In this document: piece after piece, positions 20,805 to 29,140 of the stretch
Numbering within the stretch: position 1 is the first letter of the stretch
Layout of the letters: each line of letters opens with the position of its first letter
DNA from: Streptomyces sp. NBC_00568
GTDB lineage: Bacteria > Actinomycetota > Actinomycetes > Streptomycetales > Streptomycetaceae
Reading direction: 5' to 3'
Length of the DNA: 64,000 bases
NCBI RefSeq assembly: GCF_026341855.1
Contig: NZ_JAPENW010000001.1
Location: forward strand, 1,240,001 to 1,304,000
Notes under the pieces: generated by a model
Seen by the model: only the letters and a program-made list of their open reading frames with translations
What the model was told of the DNA's origin: nothing
The model's database searches: none
Position numbers and translations under genes: made by a program

Positions 20805-22223
20805 TCAGCCCATCTCCTCCAGGGTCTTGCCCTTCGTCTCCTTGACGAACTTGAGCACGAACGGGATGGAGAGCACGGCGAAGCACGTGTAGATCACATA
20901 GGTGCCGGACAGGTTCCAGTCGGCCAGCGACGGGAAGCTCGCGGTGATGGCCCAGTTGGCGATCCACTGCGCGGAGGCGGCGACACCGAGCGCGGCGGCG
21001 CGGATGTGGTTCGGGAACATCTCGCCCAGGAAGACCCAGACCACGACGCCCCAGGAGAGGGCGAAGAAGAGGACGAAGACGTGGGCGGCGATCAGGGCGA
21101 CCCAGCCCTGGGTGGCCGGCAGCTTGCCGTCGACCAGGTCGAACGAGAAGGCCCAGGCCTCCAGCCCGAGACCGATGGCCATACCCACCGAGCCGATGAG
21201 GGCGAGCGGCTTACGGCCGATGCGGTCCACGAAGATCATGGCGATCACGGTGCCGATGATGTTGATGATCGACGTGGTGAACGAGTAGAAGAACGAGTCC
21301 GTCGGGTCGACGCCGACCGACTGCCACAGCGTCGCGGAGTAGTAGAACGCGATGTTGATGCCGACGAACTGCTGGAAGACCGAGAGGCCGATACCGACCC
21401 AGACGATCGGCAGGAAGAGGAAACCGCCGCCGAGCAGGTCCTTGAAGGTCGACTTGTGCTCGCGCTTCATGGCGTGCTCGATCTCGGCGACACGGGCGTC
21501 CAGGTCGATCTTGTCGCCCTCGACCTCCTTGAGCACCTCACGGGCACGGTCCCTGCGGCCGACCTCGAGCAGGAAGCGCGGCGACTCGGGGATGGCGAAG
21601 GAGAGCAGACCGTAGAGGACGGCCGGGACGACCATGACGCCGAGCATGACCTGCCAGGCTTCCACGCCCAGGAGCTCGCCCCGCTGATCGCCGTCGGCGG
21701 CGTTCAGGATGGCGTAGTTGACGAGCTGCGAGATGGCGATGCCGACGACGATCGCGGCCTGCTGGAACGAGCCGAGCCGCCCGCGGTACGCGGCCGGGGA
21801 GACCTCGGCGATGTAGGCGGGGCCGATGACGGACGCCATGCCGATGGCGAATCCGCCGACGATGCGCCAGAAGGCGAGGTCCCACAGCGCGAAGGGCAGC
21901 GCCGAGCCGACGGCACTGATGGTGAAGAGCGTCGCGGAGATCTGCATGCAGCGGATGCGGCCGATGCGGTCGGCCATGCGGCCGGCGGTCGCGGCGCCGA
22001 CGGCGCAGCCGATCAGCGCGATGGCGATGACCTGGGCCAGGGCCGCGGAGCCGATGTCGTAGCGGCTCCGGATGGCCTCGACGGCGCCGTTGATCACGGC
22101 ACTGTCGTAGCCGAACAGGAAGCCGCCCATCGCGGCCGCCGCCGCGATGAAGATGACATGCCCGAGATGTTCGGGGTGAGCCAACTTGGCTTCTGACTTA
22201 GGTGCCTGCGATGCGCTGGTCAC
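20805..22223 (-). CDS. glcP: Glucose permease, MFS sugar porter
   Basis: Major-facilitator sugar:H+ symporter. The 472 residues show twelve predicted membrane helices and the sugar-porter signatures GRMADRIGRIR (loop 2-3), PESPRFLLEVGRRDRA (after helix 6), QQFVGINIAFYYS (helix 7) and DRIGRKPLAL (loop 8-9). It closely resembles S. coelicolor GlcP, the main glucose uptake system of that species (recalled). A promoter and palindromic sites lie upstream. It is monocistronic and converges on the LLM gene. Confidence 0.92.
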   Translation of the reverse strand: MTSASQAPKSEAKLAHPEHLGHVIFIAAAAAMGGFLFGYDSAVINGAVEAIRSRYDIGSAALAQVIAIALIGCAVGAATAGRMADRIGRIRCMQISATLFTISAVGSALPFALWDLAFWRIVGGFAIGMASVIGPAYIAEVSPAAYRGRLGSFQQAAIVVGIAISQLVNYAILNAADGDQRGELLGVEAWQVMLGVMVVPAVLYGLLSFAIPESPRFLLEVGRRDRAREVLKEVEGDKIDLDARVAEIEHAMKREHKSTFKDLLGGGFLFLPIVWVGIGLSVFQQFVGINIAFYYSATLWQSVGVDPTDSFFYSFTTSIINIIGTVIAMIFVDRIGRKPLALIGSVGMAIGLGLEAWAFSFDLVDGKLPATQGWVALIAAHVFVLFFALSWGVVVWVFLGEMFPNHIRAAALGVAASAQWIANWAITASFPSLADWNLSGTYVIYTCFAVLSIPFVLKFVKETKGKTLEEMG

Positions 22224-22344
22224 GTAAAACTCCTCGGGCCACCGGCCTCGCTGCCGGGGGTGGGGGGCGAAACCCTTCGCTGGTGGTACCAGTGGCGCAC
22301 ATGTTCACGCCGCCCACCACCTGAAGGTAAAAGCAACGCTGGAG

Positions 22345-22372
22345 AGACTATGCCTTCAAGTTTCGAAGTCAA
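22345..22372 (-). promoter_or_regulatory. glcP promoter
   Basis: On the minus strand, TTGACT (22372-22367) and TAGTCT (22350-22345) are separated by 16 bp, a good vegetative -35/-10 pair. The leader to the ATG at 22223 would be about 115 nt. The spacer contains CTTCAAG/CGAAG-like half-sites, so a regulator could block this promoter. Confidence 0.55.
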
Positions 22373-22417
22373 TAATTTGTTTGCTGTGAGTTTCTGCCTC
22401 CGATGTGACGTAGTTGT

Positions 22418-22432
22418 GTTCAAGTCTTGAAC
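22418..22432. promoter_or_regulatory. Palindrome upstream of glcP promoter
   Basis: GTTCAAG-T-CTTGAAC is a perfect 7-bp inverted repeat around one base. The same heptamer half TTCAAGT occurs again at 22355-22361 inside the promoter spacer, 64 bp away. This suggests a regulator binding two sites around the glcP promoter; its identity is unknown. Confidence 0.55.
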
Positions 22433-22728
22433 GTCGTATGACCGAACGGCCTAGTCAAGGTCACTCTGCGCTCCACGTCCCGTCGTCCCTCCGATGCGCC
22501 GACTCCGCGGAATCCGCAGCGTGTTGGTGTTTTCGTGAACCGGCCGCGCGGGCCACCGGGGCCACCGAGAGGTCCGGCACGGGCGCCGACCGTGACGGCT
22601 GTCCCGGCCCGCGGATCCCGGACGGGGCACCCTGGTGTGACACGCGGAACACGGAGGACGGCTCGCGGGAGCGCGCCGTACGCCGTGTTCGCCTTGCCGG
22701 TACCCGCGCGAGCGGCGAGTATCCGAGC

Positions 22729-23070
22729 ATGCCGCCCACGACGGTCGTCAATCTCAAGGGCCACCGCGACGATCCCGCGTACGCCGCCGTCGTGTACGTC
22801 GGCCGCGCCATGCACCGGGGCGGCTGGCACCTGGCCGGCTCCCCGCTGGCGAGCCCCTTCCGCCCGGGCCACGACGGCACCCGGGACGAGGTCGTCGAGA
22901 TGTACCGCGCGTATCTCCTGGCCCGTCCGGAGCTGCTGGCCCGCCTCCCCGCCCTGCGCGGCCACCGGCTCGGCTGCTGGTGCGTCCCCGAGCGCTGCCA
23001 CGCCGAGGTGATCGCCGAACTCGCCGACGAGGGCGTGGGCGAGGGCCTCCCGGAGCCGGAGGAGCCTTGA
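22729..23070 (+). CDS. DUF4326-domain protein
   Basis: A 113-residue protein of the DUF4326 family. It begins MPPTTVVNLKGHRDD and contains YVGRAMHRGGWHLAGSPLAS (the family's Tyr-hallmark region), FRPGHDGTRDEVVEMYRAYL, and the cysteine-containing LGCWCVPERCHAEV near the C-terminus. The function is not known. It is divergent from glcP and converges on smc. The ATG is chosen because the domain begins there; no strong Shine-Dalgarno is visible. Confidence 0.82.
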   Translation: MPPTTVVNLKGHRDDPAYAAVVYVGRAMHRGGWHLAGSPLASPFRPGHDGTRDEVVEMYRAYLLARPELLARLPALRGHRLGCWCVPERCHAEVIAELADEGVGEGLPEPEEP

Positions 23071-23087
23071 GAACCCGTCGGACCCTA

Positions 23088-23166
23088 GGACCCGTAGGAC
23101 TTGCAGGACCGTCGGACCCGTAGGACTTGCAGGACCCGTAGGACTTGCGGGACCCGTAGGACTTGC
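23088..23166. repeat. Four 17-bp direct repeats
   Basis: The unit GGACCCGTAGGACTTGC occurs at 23088-23104, 23114-23130, 23132-23148 and 23150-23166, all identical, with spacers of 9, 1 and 1 bp. They fill the gap between the convergent DUF4326 and smc genes. They may be a recently expanded minisatellite. Confidence 0.85.
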
Positions 23167-23183
23167 GGGCAGGGCCCGGGGTG

Positions 23184-26100
23184 TCAGCGCAGGCGCTGGC
23201 TGATGACCTTCGAGACGCCGTCGCCCTGCATGGAGACGCCGTACAGCGCGTCGGCGACCTCCATCGTGCGCTTCTGGTGAGTGATCACGATCAGCTGGGA
23301 GGCCTCCTGCAGCTCCTGCATGATCCTGATCAGCCGCTGGAGGTTGGTGTCGTCGAGCGCCGCCTCGACCTCGTCCATCACATAGAACGGGCTGGGTCGC
23401 GCCTTGAAGATCGACACGAGCAGCGCGACGGCGGTCAGCGACCGCTCGCCGCCGGAGAGCAGACTGAGCCGCTTGACCTTCTTGCCCGGCGGCCTGGCCT
23501 CCACGTCGACACCGGTGGTGAGCATGTTGTCGGGATCGGTCAGGATGAGCCGCCCGTCCCCTCCCGGGAACAGCCGGCTGAAGACCCCTTCGAACTCGCG
23601 GGCGGTGTCCCGGTACGCCTCGGTGAAGACCTGCTCGACGCGCTCGTCGACCTCCTTGATCACCTGGAGGAGGTCGGTGCGCGTCTTCTTGAGGTCCTCC
23701 AGCTGCTCGCTGAGGAACTTGTGGCGCTCCTCCAGCGCGGCGAACTCCTCCAGGGCGAGCGGATTGACCTTGCCGAGCTGCTGGTACGCCCGTTCGGCCG
23801 ACTTGAGCCGCTTCTCCTGCTCGGCGCGGTGGAACTGCCGGGGCTGGTTGCGCGGATGCTCCGGGTCCTCGGGCAGCTCCTCGCCCTCGGCGGGCAGCGA
23901 GGGCGGTACGAGCTGATCGGGGCCGTAGTCCGCGACGAGTCCCGCCGGTTCGACGCCGTGTTCGTCCAGCGCCTTCGCCTCGAGCTGCTCTATGCGCAGC
24001 CGCTTCTCCGCGCCGAGCACCTCGCCCCGGTGCACCGAGTCCGTGAGCTTGTCGAGTTCGGCCTTGAGATCACGACCCTGGCCCCGCGCGGCCACGAGCT
24101 CCTGCTCACGGCGGGCCTTGGCGCTGTCGGCGGCGGTGCGCTCCTCGTCGGCCCGGGCTAGCGAGACCTCGACATGCGCGAGCAGCTGCCGCGCGCCGGA
24201 GGCGACGGCCTCGGCGACGGCCGCCTCGTGGCGGAGCCGTGCCCGGCGCTGTTCGGCACGCGCGCGCGCCTCGCGTTCGGCACGGGCGCCCCGGTCGAGC
24301 GAGTCGGCCCGTCCGGCGAGTCCCTTGACCCGCTCCTCGTGCGTCCGCACCTGGAGCCGGGCCTCCATCTCCGTCTGGCGCGCGTTGGCGCCGTCGGCGG
24401 CGAGCCGGTCCCGTACCGAGGTGTCGGGTTCCTCCTCGACGGGCATCTCCTCGGCCACGGCGAGCCGTTCGGCCAGTTCCTCGGCCTCCAGCACGGCCCG
24501 GTCGAGCGCGTCCTGCGCGCGGGCGGCGGCCGCGGTGCTCCGCTCCGCCTCGCCCGCGGCGCCCCGCGCCTGCCCGGCCAGCCGCCCGAGCTGCTGGGCG
24601 ACCGACGACTTCTCCCGCTCGGCGGCCCGGCGGCGCTCCCCCAGCTCCTCGACGAGCGCGGCCCGCTCCGTGCGCAGCTCCGTCGCCAGCCCCTGCGCCT
24701 CGGTCAACTCATCGCAGCGTACGGCCAGTTCCTCGAGTTCGGCCGCCGCCTCGTCCACGGAGGCCTGCACCTCGAGCAGGCTGGGCGCCCCGGCGGACCC
24801 ACCGTGCGCGAAATGCGCCCCGAGCAGGTCGCCCTCGGCGGTCACCGCGGTGAGCCCGGGCCGCGCGTAGACGAGATCCTCGGCGTCCTCGAGGGTCCCG
24901 ACGACGACGATCCCGCGCAGCAGCCGCCGCACGGCGGGCATCAGCTCGGCGGGCCCCCGGACAAGATCGGCGGCATACGGAGGCCCGTGGCCCCGGTTCC
25001 GGTCACGGTCCTGGTCCTGGTCACGGTCCTGGTACCGGCCGTGGTCCTGGTCCTCGTGACGGTCCTGGCCCCGGTCCCGATCCCGGTCCTGCCGGGGTAC
25101 GCCGACGGAGGCATCGCCCGCCGGTCCGGCGCCGGCGGGAGACTCTTCGGGTGCTCCGGCGAGCAACAGCGACGCCCGGCCCGCGTCCTGCTTGCGCAGC
25201 AGGCGGATGGCCTCGGCCGCCGAGGCGGGCGTGGTGACCGCGATGGCGTCCGCGGCCGCGCCGAACGCGGCGGCGAGCGCGACCTCGAAGCCCGGGGTGA
25301 CCGACAGCAGTTCGGCGGCGGGACCCAGCACCCCGGTGAGCCGGTCCTTGGCACCGAGCAGCACTCCCGTGCCGTCCTTGCGCCGCAGACCGAGGGCCAG
25401 GGCCTCGTGGCGGGCCTGGGTGGCCGCCCGCCTGCGTTCGGCCGAGGTGGCCGCCTCGCGGGCCGCGCTCAGCGCGGCCTCCGCGTCGGACAGGGCCCGC
25501 TTGGCCGTCTCATGCTGTTCGGCGAGCTCGGCGTCGCCCGCGTCGAGGCCGTCGACCTCCGCCTTCAGCTGCTCGTACTCCTCCTGGGCCGTGACCGCGC
25601 GTTCCTGGGCCTCGTCGCGGGAGGCGGCGAGCCGGTCGATCTCGGCCTGCGCCGAGGCGGCGCGCGAACGGGCGGCGCTGACCTGGCCGTTGAGACGGGC
25701 GAGGCCCTCGCGGCGGTCGGCGATGGCGCGGGCGACGTCCTTGAGGCGGCGCTCCTCGACGGTGAGCTCGCGCTCCAGCTCGGCGCGGTGCGCGACGGTG
25801 TCCTCAAGGGCCCGCTCGGCCGCCTCCAGAGCCGCTTCGAGTTCGGCCTCCTGCTCACGGATGCGGGCGGCCTCGCGCTCCATGTCCTCGGGGTCGCGTC
25901 CGCGGCGTTCCTCGGCGGGCACCGAGGTGGCGCTCTTCACGCGCGCGTCCGCCAGCGAGATCGTGCCGCGCACCCGCTCGGCGAGCTGGGAGAGTTCGTA
26001 CCAGGTCTGCTGGGCGCGCTGGAGGCGCGGCGTCAGCTGCCGTACCTCGTCCTCCAGCAGGGCCTCCCGCTGGAGCGCCTTCTTCAGCTCGGCCTCGGCG

Positions 26101-26870
26101 GATTCCTTGCGCTGCTTGAGCGCGGCCTCGTCGGCGATCTCGGACTGGAGTGCCCCGCGCAGTCGTACGAGGTCGTCGGCGAGGAGCCGCAGCCGGGCGT
26201 CGCGCAGGTCGGCCTGGATGACGGCGGCGCGGCGTGCCACCGCGGCCTGCCGGCCGAGCGGCTTCAGCTGGCGCCGCAGTTCGTCGGTGAGGTCCTGGAC
26301 GCGGGCGAGGTTCGCCTTCATGGCGTCCAGCTTCCGGAGCGCCTTCTCCTTGCGCTTGCGGTGCTTGAGGACGCCCGCCGCCTCCTCGATGAAGGCGCGG
26401 CGGCCCATCGGGTCGGCGTGCAGGACGGAGTCGAGCTGGCCCTGTCCGACGATGACGTGCATCTCGCGGCCGATGCCGGAGTCGGACAACAGCTCCTGGA
26501 TGTCGAGCAGCCGGCAGGTGTCGCCGTTGATCTGGTACTCGCTGCCGCCGTTGCGGAACATGATCCGCGTGATGGTGACCTCGGCGTACTCGATGGGCAG
26601 GGCGCCGTCGGAGTTGTCGATGGTGAGGGAGACCTCGGCACGGCCGAGCGGCGGGCGCCCGGTGGTGCCGGCGAAGATGACGTCCTCCATCTTGCCGCCG
26701 CGCAGGGACTTGGCCCCCTGCTCGCCCATGACCCAGCTGAGCGCGTCCACGACGTTGGACTTGCCCGAACCGTTGGGGCCCACGACACAGGTGATGCCCG
26801 GCTCGAACCGCAGCGTGGTCGCCGAGGCGAACGACTTGAACCCGCGCAGGGTCAGGGCCTTGAGGTGCAC
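23184..26870 (-). CDS. smc: Chromosome segregation ATPase Smc
   Basis: Condensin ATPase that compacts and aligns chromosome arms with ScpA/ScpB. The 1,228-residue chain has Walker A GPNGSGKSN (31-39), long coiled coils on both sides of a hinge, the signature LLSGGERSLTAVALL, and Walker B YVMDEVEAALDD. The GTG at 26870 starts VHLKALTLRGFKSF; the frame to 26903 is not needed. It is longer than typical Smc (about 1,190) because of a repeat-encoded charged insertion at about residues 590-630 in the hinge. Upstream is the 67-residue coiled-coil gene; downstream are the 17-bp repeats. Confidence 0.93.
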   Translation of the reverse strand: MHLKALTLRGFKSFASATTLRFEPGITCVVGPNGSGKSNVVDALSWVMGEQGAKSLRGGKMEDVIFAGTTGRPPLGRAEVSLTIDNSDGALPIEYAEVTITRIMFRNGGSEYQINGDTCRLLDIQELLSDSGIGREMHVIVGQGQLDSVLHADPMGRRAFIEEAAGVLKHRKRKEKALRKLDAMKANLARVQDLTDELRRQLKPLGRQAAVARRAAVIQADLRDARLRLLADDLVRLRGALQSEIADEAALKQRKESAEAELKKALQREALLEDEVRQLTPRLQRAQQTWYELSQLAERVRGTISLADARVKSATSVPAEERRGRDPEDMEREAARIREQEAELEAALEAAERALEDTVAHRAELERELTVEERRLKDVARAIADRREGLARLNGQVSAARSRAASAQAEIDRLAASRDEAQERAVTAQEEYEQLKAEVDGLDAGDAELAEQHETAKRALSDAEAALSAAREAATSAERRRAATQARHEALALGLRRKDGTGVLLGAKDRLTGVLGPAAELLSVTPGFEVALAAAFGAAADAIAVTTPASAAEAIRLLRKQDAGRASLLLAGAPEESPAGAGPAGDASVGVPRQDRDRDRGQDRHEDQDHGRYQDRDQDQDRDRNRGHGPPYAADLVRGPAELMPAVRRLLRGIVVVGTLEDAEDLVYARPGLTAVTAEGDLLGAHFAHGGSAGAPSLLEVQASVDEAAAELEELAVRCDELTEAQGLATELRTERAALVEELGERRRAAEREKSSVAQQLGRLAGQARGAAGEAERSTAAAARAQDALDRAVLEAEELAERLAVAEEMPVEEEPDTSVRDRLAADGANARQTEMEARLQVRTHEERVKGLAGRADSLDRGARAEREARARAEQRRARLRHEAAVAEAVASGARQLLAHVEVSLARADEERTAADSAKARREQELVAARGQGRDLKAELDKLTDSVHRGEVLGAEKRLRIEQLEAKALDEHGVEPAGLVADYGPDQLVPPSLPAEGEELPEDPEHPRNQPRQFHRAEQEKRLKSAERAYQQLGKVNPLALEEFAALEERHKFLSEQLEDLKKTRTDLLQVIKEVDERVEQVFTEAYRDTAREFEGVFSRLFPGGDGRLILTDPDNMLTTGVDVEARPPGKKVKRLSLLSGGERSLTAVALLVSIFKARPSPFYVMDEVEAALDDTNLQRLIRIMQELQEASQLIVITHQKRTMEVADALYGVSMQGDGVSKVISQRLR
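24986..25095. repeat. In-frame 6-bp repeats in the smc hinge
   Basis: The plus strand carries a run of GGTCCT/GGTCAC-type hexamers, nearly continuous over about 110 bp. On the coding strand they yield alternating Arg-Asp and Gln-Asp pairs with a few His, Gly, Tyr and Asn. The frame is kept. The number of units is likely variable between strains (inference). Confidence 0.8.
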
Positions 26871-27000
26871 GCCGCTGGACTCTACCTTTCGGGCCGGTCT
26901 CACTCCATGAACGCGCGGTTTCGCCCATGAACGCGCAGGGCAGACCAGACGTTAAAGAGAGCGGAAGGGTGCGCGGGGGAATGCGCGGGGGAAAGAAAGA

Positions 27001-27022
27001 AGGGACGCCTGAGGGCGTCCCT
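27001..27022 (-). terminator. Hairpin after the coiled-coil gene
   Basis: A 9-bp stem (27001-27009 with 27014-27022) and loop TGAG lie 69 bp downstream of the coiled-coil gene and upstream of smc, so smc probably has its own promoter between 27000 and 26871. Confidence 0.65.
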
Positions 27023-27090
27023 TGCAAATCTGACAACTTAGCGGTTGATTAGGGCCGCCCAACCACTGCTGTCGTAGTGCGGTGCAGTGA

Positions 27091-27294
27091 TCAGGTGAGC
27101 GCAGGCTCCGCCTGGGGTACGTCGATGCTCTCGAGAAGCGAGTCGTGAGAAGCGGCAGCCGCGAGCGCGTCGTTCTCGGCCTGAATCCGTACGAGCTCGG
27201 ATTCGAGGTCCTGTACGCGCTGCTGGAGCCGTCGCATCTCGGCGATGAGTCGCGGGTCGGAACCGCCGACGTAACCGAGAAGCGCCTTTGCCAT
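27091..27294 (-). CDS. Small coiled-coil protein, 67 residues
   Basis: A 67-residue protein beginning MAKALLGYVGGSDPRLIAEM and continuing as a heptad-rich helix (RRLQQRVQDLESELVRIQAE), then a short acidic tail. The ATG at 27294 has GGAGG seven to ten bases upstream, a strong choice over the longer frame. The N-terminal LLGYVGGSDPR pattern is recalled from small streptomycete proteins of unknown function. It may be an oligomer or a partner of another coiled-coil protein; no function can be assigned. It is followed by a terminator and then smc. Confidence 0.75.
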   Translation of the reverse strand: MAKALLGYVGGSDPRLIAEMRRLQQRVQDLESELVRIQAENDALAAAASHDSLLESIDVPQAEPALT

Positions 27295-27674
27295 GATGGA
27301 TGGTCCTCCACACTGAGTGACCGACCGAAGCGGTGTGGGTCGTGAGGGAATCGCACCCGCGATGCTTGACACTGCTGATGTCCTGCTGCCGTTCCACATG
27401 CCAAACAGCTAGGGTGCGCGGGGCTTTCAGCGTCTCACCAAAAAGTTTGACGGTCAACACGATCACGCCCCGTATCGGTGGGCAACCCACTGTCGCGCGG
27501 CTCCGGGGACGGGGCGCTGCGACTCCTGCGGGACCCTCAGGGCGTCGAGATCATCGTTACCTCGGGAGCCTGCCACTTCGAGCCGTTCTTGGCAACCACC
27601 AGGCCATATCCGCTACTGAGGGGTGCCGGTGGCATACGCCATGGCGTCGGCCCGGGGCATCGCGGCGGTCACCG
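27295..27674. other. acyP / coiled-coil gene intergenic region
   Basis: This 380-bp gap lies between two minus-strand genes. Promoters for the coiled-coil gene should lie here. On the minus strand TTGACC (around 27450) is a possible -35, but no well-spaced -10 was found. No coding sequence is supported. Confidence 0.4.
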
Positions 27675-27956
27675 TCACCGGATGGCGAAGCCGTCGTAGC
27701 TTCCCCGGGGCGTGTCCCAGATCTCAGTGACTCCGTCCACCCGGCCGGGCGTGTCGTCACCCTGGAGCCAGTCGAGCAGTCCCTGACAGTCGGCGCGGGG
27801 GCCCTCCGCGACCACCTGGACGCGTCCGTCGTCCAAATTGAGAGCAAAACCACTCAGCCCGCCGATCTCCAGCACCTTGGCCCGCGTAAACCAGCGGAAA
27901 CCCACACCTTGGACGCGTCCGCGCACCCAGACGACCAGCCGTGCAACCTCGTTCAT
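27675..27956 (-). CDS. acyP: Acylphosphatase
   Basis: Small enzyme (93 residues) that hydrolyses acyl phosphates. The signature [12 protein letters not shown] (phosphate loop with catalytic Arg) and the Asn-containing [13 protein letters not shown] are intact, matching the whole family length. It sits between the small coiled-coil gene downstream and the divergent CAP-domain gene. Confidence 0.93.
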   Translation of the reverse strand: MNEVARLVVWVRGRVQGVGFRWFTRAKVLEIGGLSGFALNLDDGRVQVVAEGPRADCQGLLDWLQGDDTPGRVDGVTEIWDTPRGSYDGFAIR

Positions 27957-28109
27957 GGGTGCACGCTAACCGGACAATGTCTCGCGGAGCACTTCCTCCC
28001 CTTGCGCCATGGGGTACCGTCCCGACCCAATGAGTCTCATAGGAAACTCACTCTTTCGGGTGAGGTTCGCTTGAGGATCGCTGACGCAAGATCGAGGAAG
28101 GCCCAAGAG

Positions 28110-29108
28110 ATGGGACGCCACCGACGCTCCGACGCCGGCCGCGCCGCCACAGGGCGCGCCACCGGGGTCACAGATACGAACGGGGCCCACACGGAGAGCT
28201 ACGGCCCGGAGAACCTGTACGGCTACGCGGCCGTCGCCGATCTCCCGTCCGCGGCATCCGCCCGCTCGCACCGCAAGAGGAAGGGTGCGACCCCCGTCCG
28301 CTCGGGCCTGCTCGGCGTCTCGGCGGCCGTGGCCCTCGGCACCGTCGCCGTCGCGGCCGGTGTACTGCCCGGCAGCGACAACTACGCGCTCGGCGGTGGC
28401 GGCAACAAGTCCGACAACGTGCAGGCCGCGAGCTCGCCGTCCAGTGTGGACACCCAGCAGGGCGGCACCTCGGGCAGCGCCGACTCCCGCAAGGACACGT
28501 CGACGAGCCGCGACGCCGATCGCGCCGGCACGCCCTCGGCCGCCCCCTCGACGACGTCGCCGTCGGCCGCGCCGACCACGACGGAGCCGTCGGAGGAGCC
28601 GAGCGCCGAGCCCACCAAGAACAACGGCAACGGCAACGCCAACGGCAAGACGAAGGCGCCGAAGGCTCCGAAGCCGTCCAAGAACGCCACCAAGGCGCCC
28701 TCGGACAAGGCACCGGTGACCGTCTCCGCGGAGGCCGCCGCCGAGGCCGAGGTGCTCAAGCTCGTCAACGACGAGCGCGCCAAGGTCGGCTGCAGCCCCG
28801 TGGCCGCGAACAGCTCCCTGTCGGACCTGGCCCAGACGTTCAGCGAGGACATGGCGTCGCGGGACTTCTTCGACCACACCGACCCGAGCGGGCTCAGCCC
28901 CTGGGACCGTGCGGCGAAGGCCGGGATCACCAGCCTCGGCGGCGAGAACATAGCCCGCGGCCAGGCCGACGCAGCCGCCGTCATGGAAGCCTGGATGAAC
29001 AGCCCCGGCCACAAGGCCAACATCCTGAACTGCGACTTCAAGACCCTCGGCGTCGGAGCCCACTTCGGCTCGGGCGGCCCCTGGTGGACGCAGGACTTCG
29101 GCTACTGA
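28110..29108 (+). CDS. Secreted/membrane CAP-domain (SCP/PR1) protein
   Basis: A 332-residue protein with an unusual N-terminus: about 65 hydrophilic, Arg-rich residues before a hydrophobic helix (SGLLGVSAAVALGTVAVAAG, about 68-87). A low-complexity Ser/Thr/Pro/Lys linker follows (about 100-205), then a C-terminal CAP domain: LKLVNDERAKVGC, HTDPSGLSPWDRA, GENIARGQ, WMNSPGHKANILNCDF and GGPWWTQDFGY. CAP domains occur in secreted proteins of varied activity; the long cytoplasmic N-terminus suggests type II membrane topology or late export. The ATG at 28110 has a GAGGAAGG Shine-Dalgarno. It is divergent from acyP. Confidence 0.85.
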   Translation: MGRHRRSDAGRAATGRATGVTDTNGAHTESYGPENLYGYAAVADLPSAASARSHRKRKGATPVRSGLLGVSAAVALGTVAVAAGVLPGSDNYALGGGGNKSDNVQAASSPSSVDTQQGGTSGSADSRKDTSTSRDADRAGTPSAAPSTTSPSAAPTTTEPSEEPSAEPTKNNGNGNANGKTKAPKAPKPSKNATKAPSDKAPVTVSAEAAAEAEVLKLVNDERAKVGCSPVAANSSLSDLAQTFSEDMASRDFFDHTDPSGLSPWDRAAKAGITSLGGENIARGQADAAAVMEAWMNSPGHKANILNCDFKTLGVGAHFGSGGPWWTQDFGY

Positions 29109-29123
29109 ACCAACCGCAGGTCA

Positions 29124-29140
29124 GAGGGCTAGGCGCCCTC
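29124..29140. terminator. Short hairpin after the CAP gene
   Basis: GAGGGC/GCCCTC (29124-29129 with 29135-29140), a 6-bp stem with a 5-nt loop, 16 nt after the CAP gene stop. It overlaps the stop codon of the integrase remnant on the other strand. Weak on its own. Confidence 0.4.

Larger units (their letters stand above)
22224..22728. other. glcP upstream region
   Basis: This 505-bp gap between divergent glcP and the DUF4326 gene contains a glcP promoter (22345-22372), a palindrome (22418-22432) and a relatively AT-rich stretch near 22340-22430. The right part (22440-22728) is GC-rich and open in one frame, but has no start signal and no recognisable product. Confidence 0.55.

Noticed and set aside
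19518..22196. Plus-strand 892-codon frame across the LLM and glcP genes
   Set aside because: Overlaps LLM in a different frame and glcP antisense; no coherent product.
22414..22728. Upstream extension of the DUF4326 frame
   Set aside because: No ribosome-binding site or family similarity; the domain begins at 22729.
24174..26930. Plus-strand 918-codon frame
   Set aside because: Antisense of smc; no start signal and no domain content.
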